The position numbers and the translations under genes are program-made. The notes under the pieces were generated by a model, which was not told the origin of the DNA, made no database searches, and saw only the letters and a program-made list of their open reading frames with translations. From Burhinus oedicnemus (lineage: Eukaryota > Chordata > Aves > Charadriiformes > Burhinidae), in the NCBI GenBank assembly GCA_008921705.1, contig VFFE01007645.1:580456-644455 (forward strand): a stretch of 64,000 nt of DNA. Direction: 5' to 3'. How positions within the stretch are numbered: the stretch's first letter is position 1; every line of letters starts with the position of its first letter. This document shows positions 1 to 11,562 of the stretch, piece after piece.

Positions 1-960
1 AGGAGGGGAGCAGTTTTGGACAAACACAGCCAGTTTTCCCAGACAGCTCAGGCAGATCGTGGAAGCGCCACCAGACACAAAGGAGCAACAATCTGCAGAC
101 AGCGAGACACCGCATTCCCTTGCCGAAAGGCTGATTTTAGTAGCCAGGAGGTAGCTTGGCTGTATTTGCGCTTCCAGTCAGGGCGTGGGAGAAAAGCTGG
201 GAGCTTACGTTCAATAGCCCGGCAGTCTACTGGTGGCCCTCTCCTGCTCCCTCTGTCGTCCCCTCCCATGGCGAGGTGGGGGCTCTGGAGGCACCTGCTG
301 GTCCTGCAGCCTCTAAGTGCTGGGCATTCCAGCCTTCGGGTGCACCACCGGGGCTCCTGCAGCAGCAGCCAGCAGTGCCGCACGCTTCTGGGCCAGCACT
401 GGCCTCCTGGTGCCCTTCTGGCCAAAGCACCCCGTCCCGGTTGATACAAGCCACAGCCTCCGATCTTCTTTCTGCTCCCGCAGAGACGATGGGACCACTG
501 GCTGCCTCCATCGCCCTTACAGCAGCCCCCCCAAATGGGCACAGAGCAGGCCAGAGGGGGGGGGACAGGCTCCTGGAGAGGGGCTGTGCAGGACCACCAC
601 TTCTTCAGGATGCTTTATGGAAACCAGCCTCAGTGCTGGGAAAGGAGCGGAGCCCCACGGGCAAGTCTCTTGGGCCGCATCCGGGAGCTGAGGGAATGGG
701 TCCTCTCCCTTGCGTGGTGCTTGGGAACAGCCACACTCACACATGGAGTTCAGCGAGAGAAACCTATTTACACCACCACCACCAAGTGATAGAGGAAGCT
801 CTCCTTCCTTTGCTCCCCTCTGAAGAAACACGAAATCCTAGAAAAACAGTGCTTCAGAAGTCACCTAATATGTGCCCTCAACCCCAAATCAACATCAAAT
901 CTATTCCTAGCAGATATTTGTCTAATCTAGCCTTTAAAAAGCTCTGAGGATGGAGGTATT
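1..960. other. GC-rich unique sequence, no gene recognised
   Basis: This stretch has few stop codons because of its base composition, so several frames stay open at once on both strands. The longest, 263 codons at 156-947 on the plus strand, is rich in Pro, Ala, Ser and Gly, overlaps open frames in other phases and resembles no protein family I know. A run of nine G lies at 556-564. No repeat family is recognised. A noncoding reading is favoured. Confidence 0.6.
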
Positions 961-999
961 TTTTACCCTGCTTGGTTAGGCTATGCATAAAAGTTAAGA

Positions 1000-1200
1000 G
1001 ATTTTAGGTAACAGCGTGCAAGCTGCTACAGCAAATTCTGCAAGCCTGTGCACAGGGCTATTATCATATTCCAATATTATTGGCATTTACTTTTGCTGTG
1101 GGTTGCTGAAATAATATGAAATTCTGATTGAATTTGTGCTGCCAGTGGAAAAGCTGGAAATCAGTAAACACGTTAAGAGCGGACTGTGTCTGCAAGAGCA
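1000..1200. promoter_or_regulatory. AT-rich block, possible conserved noncoding element
   Basis: The sequence is AT-rich, low in CpG and non-repetitive, with several ATTA/TAAT-type cores and an AATATTATTGG stretch near 1074. Composition of this kind is common in conserved noncoding elements of vertebrate gene deserts. Only composition is visible here. Conservation is an inference that cannot be tested from one genome. Confidence 0.2.
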
Positions 1201-2592
1201 CCAGGCAAAGGACTGCCACAGGGAAGGAGAGAAAAGCCTTGAAGAAATGCTTCAGAGTGAATAAGCTCTGCTAAGCCCTCCAGAATTGCTGTGGGAATGT
1301 CTGCCCTCCGTCGCAGGGATCCCTGCGGTGGTTTGAAGCCAGTGGGTAACATATCATCTCACGGCCATTGAAATGAGAGCAGAAAGGAGAAGAAAAGCTG
1401 AGAGGAAGAGGTTATTTCGGAAGCTTTGCTCACACCGGCAAGGGTTTTCTGCTGTACAGAAAGTACCATATTACCTTGGGTTTCTTATACAACCGGAGCT
1501 TTCTACGCAACCCGTCAGAGATTACAGTTTGGGTTCATTTCCATGCAGTTTCACACGTCTTTGGGATGACCTTGAGAGCTGTCATTCTGCGGCAGCTGAG
1601 TTTCAGGGAAGCAGCATGGCTGAAGCATCCATCTGCAAGGCGCTTCCCATTTTCCTGCCACAAGCCTCCACCAGCTGCTGTATTGAAGTTAATTACCAAA
1701 TACACGCGAGTTTGACAGGGCTCACCTAGTTGCTTTGGGCCCCCCAAGGCCTTTTTCTCTTGCATTAAAGGTCTCCCAAGAACGTTTTCCGTGCTCCGAG
1801 ATGCAGAAGCACCACCTCCTCCAAGAAAAAGGAGAGCTCCCGGGCAATGCCCAGAGGCCGTGCTACCCCATCCCTGGGCGGGCAGGCGAGCCCGTTGTGC
1901 CAAGCGAATCAACACTAGACATTACACACAGCCATGGCTCCGTCCTTGCGCTCAGCCGCCGCAAGGAACCTCGACCTGCGCTCCGTTTGTCCTGAGAAAG
2001 CGTGTACTTCAAAGCGGCGTTGCAGACGGACAGGAACACGTGCGTCTCTCTTTGGTCCTTAACCAACATCTTCAAACCGATGTTTCATCTAAGCATAGAC
2101 GTATCCCATAGGATTGTCTGTTAAAAAGCCTAATTTTTCTGAACCAGTGTAACAACAATAAGAAAGCAATAGGAGGGGGAGAACAGTGCCCATGGCACAG
2201 CAGGGCAGAATTCTGTCCATTAAAGACAATACAACCAGAATGCGGACAGGAGTTCAGGATATACCAGAAAATAACTACATGGAGAAAATACAGTTCAGGG
2301 GCTACATTTGCAAACCTCTGCAGGCATCCAGAACCTTGTCAAGCCTCGTCACAGTGCATGCAGTCACCCCACAAACTAATCATCACCCTCAATATTATTT
2401 TTGGTTGTTCCCAAGCAATGACTGCGCATGAGCAAGGTAGAAGTAAAGTTCTAAATTATTTATGGTATTCAAACACCTTGGCAAAAATGCTAGCCCTTCT
2501 TGTGTTCACACTGGCTCTTGGGTTGGGAGCAGAGAGTGGAAATTAGGACTAGGAGCAGAGCGCAGAAAGAGTCAGGACAGAGATTAGGATCC
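1201..2592. other. Unique sequence, nothing recognised
   Basis: Non-repetitive sequence of mixed composition. Open frames up to about 126 codons occur on both strands at 1373-2111 and overlap each other, which is typical of chance frames. No RNA gene, repeat family or splice-flanked exon was recognised. Confidence 0.5.
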
Positions 2593-2608
2593 TTTTTTTT
2601 TTTTTTTT
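2593..2608. repeat. T16 homopolymer
   Basis: An uninterrupted run of 16 T directly precedes the MIR-like stretch. Read on the minus strand it is an A16 tract. It is one of three long homopolymers within 500 bases, close to the assembly gap at 3028-3047. Confidence 0.9.
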
Positions 2609-2709
2609 AGCCGCCCACTCAGCCTTGAGGCACATTTTATTCTTCACCTATCAAGTCCCACACACTAGGCTTCAGGAGCTCTGCACTCGATCCCCAGCTC
2701 GCGCACAGA

Positions 2710-2850
2710 TCTAATGGAGCTATGGCCAGGACACCTCATCTCTCTGTGACTCAGTTTCCCCCACACGAGAAGGAAGCCAATTTGCTATTACATCGCAGCT
2801 ATTACTGCGACGGTCCATGTGAGCAGGAACATAGCTCAGGGCACTGCTCA
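2710..2850 (+). mobile_element. MIR/CORE-SINE-like fragment
   Basis: The segment contains the block CTCTCTGTGACTCAGTTTCC near 2740, followed by a decayed stretch with TTGCTATTACATCGCAG near 2782. This matches the layout of the MIR central region: a 'cctctctgtgcctcagtttcc' core and then a divergent tail. No RNA polymerase III A or B box and no 3' tail survive, so the copy is an inactive fossil. A related amniote SINE family is the alternative. Confidence 0.5.
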
Positions 2851-2965
2851 TTTAGAAGAGGGTGTAGGGCAAACCAGCTTTCTAGATCAAAACAAGCAAA
2901 TCTAATTTCAAATCAGAAAAGTATTTTTACATTTATTTAATTATCTTGCCATTAAATGCTTTCAC

Positions 2966-2983
2966 TTTTTTTTTTTTTTTTTT
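2966..2983. repeat. T18 homopolymer
   Basis: A run of 18 T lies 45 bases before the N gap. The other side of the gap carries an A26 run, so the two tracts are complementary in inverted orientation and could pair. This may have contributed to the local assembly failure. Confidence 0.9.
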
Positions 2984-3027
2984 AACAAAAGGGACGATGT
3001 TCAGTTTCCTGAAGTGATTCTACTGAA

Positions 3028-3047
3028 NNNNNNNNNNNNNNNNNNNN
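3028..3047. other. Assembly gap (20 N)
   Basis: Twenty consecutive N. The gap abuts an A26 run and follows a T18 run, so it probably marks a homopolymer or hairpin-prone stretch that was not resolved. The true length of missing sequence is unknown, because a 20-N spacer may be a placeholder. Confidence 0.98.
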
Positions 3048-3073
3048 AAAAAAAAAAAAAAAAAAAAAAAAAA
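3048..3073. repeat. A26 homopolymer next to the gap
   Basis: At least 26 consecutive A begin right at the gap edge. This could be a retrotransposed poly(A) tail whose body lies in or before the gap, or a simple expanded A tract. The gap prevents a choice. No processed-pseudogene sequence is recognised upstream. Confidence 0.9.
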
Positions 3074-6000
3074 GGGAAAAACCAGAAGATTTTGATCACA
3101 GTTTACTGCAGAAACTTTAGATCATTCACAAATTCATTTCAATCCACTGCCTTTCTGGCAAGACCACTATTGAATATTGGGGCAAATTAGTCCCTTTACT
3201 GTAAGGGAATTGCCGTTTTCAAACAAAGAATCTGCTTTTTCAGCCCAGCAAATAGCAAGTTACAGCAATCCATTTTCAAAGTATTAAGAGCAATGAAGAA
3301 CTGTTTGAAGGCTGCAGCACTACAAAGCAACGGAGCCTTCCAGTGCCTTGCCTGGCAGGAGCAGTACAGAATTTAAAAACTGAGCAAACGCAGCTTCAAA
3401 AGAAGAAATAAGTCCATAAAAGTCCCCTTGACTTTTCTATAGAGGTGGAATTACTTTAATTGCATCAAAAGGAATCGGAGTTCCTACCCCACTTTCCCTG
3501 CCAGTAGGGACTTTTGAGAAGAGCAGAAAGGAGGAGAGGAACGGGAGAAGGGGCGTAGAAACGGAGTCCCGTAATTCCAGAAAGGGCAGATGGCAGGAAT
3601 GGCAGGTTCAATTTGTTTTGCTTTTGTGGTTACCCTCTTGTAGCCATGTTGGCATTTTAATCTCTACACGTCAGCAGCTCCTCGCCCCAGGGTTTCGCAT
3701 CCCCAAGGGGGATGGTGCTCTCTCCCTCACCGACACAAGTCCACATTCGGTATTTTTAAAGCTCGTAATACAAGTGAGCTTGAAACTCTTAAGCCAAGAG
3801 ATTGGGAGTGGTTGGTGGAACGGTACTGCACGGGTACAGGGCGCTGCTCCCACCTCACTAGGGGACGCAATCGAGTGCGGGTCTGGGTCCAGGCAGGCAG
3901 GAATGGGGTGAGCTGGGTGTAATACTGCACAAATCCATCACTGCTGCTACCACCAGTAATCAGTGCAATGTTACAGCACTTGGATTTAAGGGTGTAGCTG
4001 TGGGGGAAGAGGGGTCTGCTCACACTCCATGGCATAAAGTAGAAAGGAATCTTATTTCTTAACCTGAAGATTAAAGATCCATCCAAAATACCCAAGATTT
4101 TGCCAGTAGGTTTTTATGACACCGCTCATACCTTCCTATATAGATAATTAGAATATTACCATCTGAGGCAGTTAACATTACATCATTGCTCCAAAGCAAA
4201 CACTGGCTATAAAAGAAATATTCTGGCCCATCATCTTATATTTATTTTTGGGAGAGTGAATTTTAGTTGAAGACACTTCTGCGTGCAGCACGAGACAAAG
4301 AATCACAGTCCAAGATGGGGATTTTGTAATTCAGCACTGTTCCACATGGCTGCCCATTCAGCACATAGAACTCACTACCAAATCCCAGCCCTGCTTGCTC
4401 ATTGTCACGTACCATGTATGGGTTGGATTTAATTTGAAATGGTATTTAAATGGTCACTAGCAGCATTTCAAAATGAATCTATAGAAGTATGGTTACACAA
4501 AGTCCAATTAATAGTCCACATGTCTGCATAATCTGGACCTAACTCCTTTCCAACACCTGTTTTGTATTTACCAGCAGGTCACAGCTACAAAGGCTGATGG
4601 AATACCGGAATAAAACAAAAGCTGGCGTGAATATTCTCTCTTCCTTGAACTACTAGCAGACGAACTATTAATCCCATGATAACATTAACAGGGCATTTGG
4701 ATTAAGAAAAAAGATAGCCTTTGCTTTATGTTCATAATTTGCTTTCTTTTACATTTCATTAACAGTGTAGATTTATTATTTATCTAGCTCTGGTACTACT
4801 CAACCCCCAAACCAACTTTTTAACGTCTGGATCAAATATTCTCTTAAAGTGTATTTTCCTGAAAGAAATTTCCAGTAGAGTCTTATAGATCTCATAGAAA
4901 GAGCCTTATAAACTTGGAGAGCTAACACCAGAACAAGTTAAAGAACGGTTAAAACCATTTAGGTTTCTGGTCACTTTAGTCAATCATTAACTCAAAGACG
5001 GAGAACGATTTAGCCTTGACTGCACTAGCCCTCCACAGTGAGTGTTCCTCGTGTGCAATGCTGAGCCATAAAGGCAAGAGGAGCAGAGACGTGGCCCTCG
5101 AATGGTGCTGCCATTGCCAACGGGAAGTCCATGCCTTTGGCATGAGTTCTTCACCTGGAGGAACAGTTTTGCCCAACGCAATGCTGCCGATCCCCAATAT
5201 GGGGAATGAGACAGGTCCACAGGTGAAAAGCAGATGATATCTACACTGCTCTTGGTTACGTCCCGCTGTTAAGGGACCTGCTGTTGTACCTGTTGTGCAG
5301 GGCAGTTGAGTGGTGGGAAGCCACGTGTTTCACGCTAGAGAGTTACATGACACATAGGCACAGATGCCTGACACATGTCAAGCCAGGAAAAGCTCCAAAT
5401 ACTGAGTGATGGAGATACTGCCACTTAATGTTTGTCCACACTTACACATATACCAGAACTGTTACCTTAAAAAACAATGCAAGAAGTGGACAAAACTTAA
5501 CTTCAACAAAGCACCTAATCAAAGTAGCGCACTTTGATTTAAATTGAAATCGCCATTCCACCTAAAATACATGCCTAGTCTGAATTACCATGTAAACACC
5601 TGTAGATAAGCCAAGGTTCTACTGAAATGAAAATTTGGAGAACTGGTGTAAGTTAGAGGCAAGTTCTTGCCTATTTCTGTTTGTCTGTGGAATTCACTAG
5701 GGGCAAAAATGCCTGAGTTATTCCAGGTGTGATTATGTGATAAAATGAGAAAGATATTCTGTACCAACAGCTCCTTAACGTGTCTTGAATCTAAACTGCC
5801 TTCACCATATCGTTCAGTGATGCAGACCTCTTGCTTGTTTTGGGGCATACCTGGAAACACAGGAATCACCTGACAAAACCCCCACATATTTCCATCTATT
5901 GAAATAAAGTTCCAGCACCAGATTTCTAAAATATCTGAAGAACAGAGTAGGAGGCAGTGTTGTCTTCAGAGACGTAAAGCATCAGAGTAACAGAAACTCA

Positions 6001-7936
6001 GGCTGACAACTGGCTGGAATTGTTCAGTGTTCGGAACAATCTGGTGGAAACAAAAGGAATTCAGAGCCTGGAATTGCTTTTGATTGTTATTTTCCAACTA
6101 GAGCATGAAAAAAATAACACGGAAGAGAAGAATCCGTTGGGAAAGATGCAACGCTATCAGTTTTGGATCAAAATCACTGTCTGGTTAAAACTGAATGTAT
6201 TCTTTCAAAATCATGGTCAACGAAAAGAGCTCAAACACCCTTTGTTGTAGGTGATCGCTCAGTTTTTTATTCAGTAAAATTTTACTAGCTTTGTGAGGGT
6301 TTTCTAATAATCTTATTGAGGGTTTTTGCAAAAGTTACATCAAAGGGGTAACCTGACATCTAAATCAAAAAGATTTTGAAATATGGAAAAATGAAAGCTT
6401 TTTCTACCGCTCCTGTGTATTCTGACAGACAAAACCAAGTCAAACTACCACGCATCACTCATGCCCTGCAGTCTCAAGTTGAAGGCTGAAGCTTCAGCCC
6501 TCATCCCGCAGCGCTCCCCCAGTCAGGTGCGGACAAGCAATTCCCTTTGGCTCCAGCGAGGCTCAGCCTGGCGCTTCGGGTCTCGTGTGTGCAAAGCACG
6601 TCCCGGCTCATTCCAGCGCAGCAGATGCCAGTGCATCACAGCAGACAGAACTGGAGCTTTTACAGCGAGTTTTTAACTCTTTCTTTTAGTTCTTTCCACT
6701 GCAGCTGGGAAACAGTTTGCACTTCCCGTTAGACACCCTGGACTACCAACTGCTTCGGTGCTAAGCCCATACCCTTGTCCCTCCTGTCCTGCCATACACT
6801 CAATCCCAGCGCCCACTGTGGCTGTTGGACAGTGAAACGGGTGTTCATGGTCTTCCTCTCTCCACCTACAAGTCCTCTTTTCTACCGGCATGACACCATA
6901 ATGCATCTAGGCTGGGGAAAAACCATTTGGAAAGCAGGAGCTCCAGGACTGTTTGGACATTGCTTATGCCCTCTTTCCCTTTGTAAGTGGAGAGCTTGGA
7001 GGGCACCTGGAATGCAAATCCCGAATCACGAAAACCAAAACCAGTTAGTCCCTGACTGTCTTGGAGAGCCGACGTGCAACGTTACAGAGGCCCAGCGGAG
7101 GCTGCCAGTACGTAAAGGCACTTTTCACAGTCAGGCACGCAATGACCGCAGCTTCGCAAAATGGGGTTCATGCCTTCAAATGCCAACACACACCTCCATC
7201 ACCCTAATTCTGCCCAAGTCTGGTGACAGGGGGCACATCTGATCTGGAGGATCTAGAATTGCCCAAATCCTGCTTTTATGCTAACTCCCTGCAGCGGAAT
7301 CTGTGGTGCCATGAGAAGAGATTAACCCAAAACAGCAAGGCGTGCATATTCCCCGAGAACACAACCACAGTCTAATGGAGCTGCTGACTCAAACCCGCTG
7401 CCCAGCTTTTGTAGGGATGCTCAGTTCGTCCCTTCAGCTGACCGCATGATTGTCCCAAAGTCTCCTTCGCAGTAGCAGCCAGCTGGCTCAGATGGGAACG
7501 CACTAATGCTCTGCTGGTGTTCCTCAAGAGCAGGAAAAAAACCTCCTCCCCCTCACCATCGCCAACAAAACAAACAAACAAAAAAAAAAGACAAGGAGAC
7601 AAGGTCTCTCATAGGAGCACAGGAGATAAGCCTCTGGTTACAGCCTGCCTTGGCAAAGAGAAATCACAGCTCTAGAGCAGAACGGAAGAAGCGAACATGA
7701 GAGTTATTATCTCAGCTACACAAGGTCATAAAAGGCAACTGGCCTTTCAATTCCTTCATAAATAATACCAACAAATATTTAGTCTTTTAAAAAAGCGGTT
7801 GATGCCTAGCAGGAAAACAAAAAGCAGTGTCATGCAGGTTAATGTGACGACGGAGAGCTGGTGCAGCTGCGCCACTCCATTATCTGTTGTTTTCTAGTTC
7901 AGGCAGACTTCTCGGGCCACGCTGGTCACCGTCACA
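3074..7936. other. Unique sequence, no gene recognised
   Basis: About 4.9 kb of non-repetitive sequence with alternating AT-rich parts (4100-4950, 5900-6400) and more GC-balanced parts. The longest open frame, 155 codons at 6775-7242 on the plus strand, resembles no known protein and has no exon-like borders. No RNA gene or transposon family was identified. Confidence 0.5.
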
Positions 7937-7937
7937 C

Positions 7938-7956
7938 AAGGGCGGGGTGGGGGGAT
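7938..7956 (+). other. G-rich tract, weak G-quadruplex potential
   Basis: Runs of three, four and six G are separated by single C and T bases. Splitting the six-G run gives four short G tracts, so a quadruplex is possible but needs a zero-length loop or two-layer stacking. It lies alone in unique sequence. Confidence 0.3.
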
Positions 7957-8029
7957 GAGCTCCCTACTCCACTTAGCTGACTTAGATTTCAGACACCCAT
8001 ACACAAGGCAGCGAGAGCATTTCCAAAGA

Positions 8030-8470
8030 ACAGGAAGACATCAAGTATATGAACTGCAGTAGTCTTGTATCGTTGAGGAAGTTCAGTTTTTAAGTGATAA
8101 AACTATATGACAACAGCACAGCCAATCTGAACCTTTGCAGTTTTATAAGTAGGTAGCTATAAATTGCAGTATATTCTGACATTCTTTACCAAATACAACA
8201 TTAAGCTGACAAATTATACTAATACAGTATGATTTCAAGGTGTATCCACATTTGCAGCATGTGTAAATTTCTCAAATAGAATCCGATGTTTGCTAATACG
8301 GTACGATCTAAGTTAATAAGATCAAATTATGTCTGATCATACTACATTAGTAAATGTCACATCAAATTAGTCATTTTCAGAATTATAATGAAGCACAGAA
8401 AGCAACCAAAAATAACTTTTCCAACACAAGTAAGCAGAGCTGAAACTGAAAACTGAGCTAAATACCAAGC
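8030..8470. promoter_or_regulatory. Long AT-rich block, possible conserved noncoding element
   Basis: About 440 bases of AT-rich, almost CpG-free, non-repetitive sequence. It holds many TAAT/ATTA cores and the near-repeated words TAATACAGTATGAT (about 8220) and TAATACGGTACGAT (about 8294). That pair suggests a short internal duplication or two similar factor sites. No open frame of note crosses it. A regulatory role is inferred from composition only. Confidence 0.25.
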
Positions 8471-11400
8471 CCCTAGAGAATGCTTTTTGAATTCAAGGTT
8501 AGCTGAATTTTCTTTTCAATCTTATTGCAGAGAGCTCTCATACATGATTTAAATCACGGTTTGAGTCACAGTAGAGTCCTGTCCAAAGGTCACTAATGGG
8601 GGCTGGAGATAAGGTCAACAACAAGGAGAAGCTGGCAAAATCTCTACTAAAAGGCGGTTAGTTGAGGGGTAGTCATCGTTCTGCGTGGTTGTGATGCTCA
8701 CCTCAATGGTTCCAAGCAGGAAAACTCATGAAAAGCCACTGAACGGAAGTTTTGAAAGAGAAAGCACTTTAAACAGGAAGCTGCTTAAGCAGTTATTAAA
8801 CTTTCTTCCTTTCAAGTATATTATCTGAACTGTTGTAATTAGTCAGGCCTTGTAAGTTTTATTTTTCTTTTCTGTTACTGAAACCAAGTACCTGTCAGGC
8901 GTACATTTGGTATAATCTCATTTATGTGCAAACATACAGAGTTTGGTTTCTTTGAACACAGGCAGAAAAACAAACAGCTTCTTGGCTCGGAAAGCCCCAA
9001 GTCCGCCCTCAGCAGGTTCCTCAGCCCGACGTCCCTGGCCATATGCTGGATTTCAGAGCCACGGTTATGTTTTGCCATGTTCTTCCGCCAACTTGGAAAG
9101 CTTCCTACAGATTTCCTCCATGTTCCTACATCTAAAGGTAGGGAATATCTCTTGAAATGCCCACATGAAAGCTGACCTGTCATGCAGCAGAGGTTACCCA
9201 AGTGGGGTGTCCATAATCTTAAAGCCTACCCTAAAAAGAGAAGGCTGAAGTCAGTCCTGTCAAGCCTCAAGGATGTCTCACACTCAGCCTTTCCCAGAAC
9301 CTTTAACAAGGGGGGAAAAAAAAAAAACCCCAAACAACCAGAATGTGGCAGGACCAGGAATTTGAAGGAACTTTCAATAGTTCTACATTCTCTGTGAACG
9401 TGGGGAACGTCAACCTCTCCAAAGCTCCCCATCATCTATTTCATCGTGAGAGTGCAAAGAAAACAGAAAACCCTACCCAAGACAGTCCAGCAAAGGCAGC
9501 ACAGGGTGGGAGAGATGGCGTCTGCAAGGCTGAGCGCAGTCTCCCTGGTGGGGAATTTTGCCCCTATGCCACCAGGTAACGCAGAGTCTAGGATTTCCCC
9601 AGGCCGTTGTATCGGCTCCAAGAGACAAGGCTTTTGTCCTGTTTGATGAACTGAGACAGTGGAAGGGAACAAATAGTTGAGTGATTTCGTTTCTATCTTT
9701 ACCCCCTCAAAATATACCCATGGAACTACAGCTCTCTAAGTCTGCCGGATGAACCGCCTTTATTCCCAGCTGAATAAATTGGTGCCAGCTGAAAGCATTG
9801 CAAGCTCCCAGCAAGCAGCATTTTTCCGTGTACAGTGTTTAGGGAAGTGAAGACCAAAGTGGTGGTGAATACCTAAGTTAACAGTTCAGGGTTGTTTGGT
9901 TTTTTTAAAGTAAGATTAAAAACCACACTAAACAAGGTGTCCACTGTTGAAAGGAGGATTTTAGCTAATTTCTCAGAAGGTGGAACATATGTTCATTATT
10001 ATGACCTGTAGTGTTTAATATTAAATTTCTTGATTTAGTATACACTGGCATATGCTTCAAAGAATATTTTTCCCCACAATGGCTTTACCAGCCCCTGTTG
10101 CTCATGACTTTTGTTTATTTGCTTGATATTTGTTTCTTTTTAATCCAAGCTGTCTGCATGAATTTTAACTCAATTATGGGTGTTTATATAAGGCAGTCTG
10201 TTCAGGGACAAAGTTGTTGATCCCCAGAGAAAGCATTGTTCCTATCCTGTCTGTATTTCAGCAGATTAGGTTCAAACCAGACCTATCATCAAAATACACT
10301 CACTAGCACACAAGCTTTACATGTGTTTCAGTTTGAATGGAGTTGTTATAATAGACCAGCCTTTTGTTATTAGTAATTATGAATACTTCTCTTGGATTCT
10401 GGTGTGTCAGTGGACTAGGAACCCTTTGTTGTCTTTAAGCTAATGTCTACATTATTCTGCGTCTTCTTCTTCTAATCCTTCCTCTATCCTGGAGGATTTC
10501 AGCAACATTTTACTGTCATTCTGTTATGAAACTTGTCTTCCCTTGAGCACGTGGCAATTTCATTAGGTACCTGAGGATCGTATAAAAATCAAATAACAAC
10601 ATAAGCTCAGCCAAAGAAAAAACCCAACATTTCTACTGAGCTCAAGACAAAAATAAAAGCACATGGGAGGAGGAGGGGAGAGAATGAGAAAAATAAGGGA
10701 AGCATTATTTTCTGCATTGTGGTTAACTCCTTGCTGGCTGTGCTTTGTGCTGTATCTCAGAGGCAGAAGGAGCCAGGCAGCGCGCTCCTGCGCCGCGAGT
10801 CCTGCTGCAGCCTGCGGCGGGGCCAGGAGCATCCCCGGGCCGCTGGCTCTGCTCTACATCTGGCCACACTAAGCGTAACTTGAAGTGGGCTGCCATTCGC
10901 TATTTTTGTATGGATGTCCTTACCTCTTTCACACGGAAACACAAACTGTACCCTACAGTGATGGCTTTTCTCCACCCTGCTCTCCCCTCCCCCCCAAAAA
11001 ATTAAATAAATCTTCCTTCTGGCTGAACACAGCTTGAAAGAAAATTGTTGGAGAAAGCCAAGTGTAATTACACAGGACTACACCTGATGACCCAGGAGAC
11101 CCTTCTGGTCTTTTCCCAGAGAAATCAGCCCAGCTAATCCCAGAAACACACATTGGAGTCAGATGTCACAGACCCATCTGGGCAAATCAGATCACCTGGG
11201 ACAGCCTAGTCATTTTGATGGGACAGGAAGGCTTCCCACCATTTTAACAGGCCAAAAAACTATCCCCCAAAAAATATCAAGTGAAATAAGAGGCTGCTTC
11301 TCCTTAGGACCTGTTAATTACACGCTTGAGCGTTTTCAGAAATATTTAGCTATACGTGGAGGTGAGTGATGAGAGGTGTCCTATTGACTTCTGCTTGTAG

Positions 11401-11524
11401 GACCCAAGAGCCACTCTTGTTACCGCCTCACTCAAGTTCATTGCAGTAGTCACTCAGAAACCCCAGAGCTTGGACGTGTAGTGCATTTACCAGAGAACTG
11501 ATCTGAATCTAACTAACGTCATCT
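8471..11524. other. Unique sequence, no gene recognised
   Basis: Mostly non-repetitive. A short CpG-dense patch with about nine CpG in 80 bases lies near 10779-10855. A G5-A12-C4 homopolymer cluster sits at about 9310-9330. Open frames are below 110 codons and unrecognised. Confidence 0.5.
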
Positions 11525-11562
11525 AAAAATGGGTATAAATCAGGAGTAAACCACTCAAGCCA
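11525..11562. mobile_element. Possible ancient MITE fragment
   Basis: The word GGTATAAATCAGGAGTAAAC resembles the 'gtgtaaatcaggagtaactcc' core of a palindromic non-autonomous repeat that I recall as common in bird, crocodile and turtle genomes. Only about 35 bases match and no terminal repeat survives. This is pattern memory rather than a database hit. Confidence 0.3.

Noticed and set aside
156..947. 263-codon open frame, plus strand
   Set aside because: It lies in GC-rich, stop-poor DNA with other frames open at the same place, has low-complexity composition and resembles no known protein.
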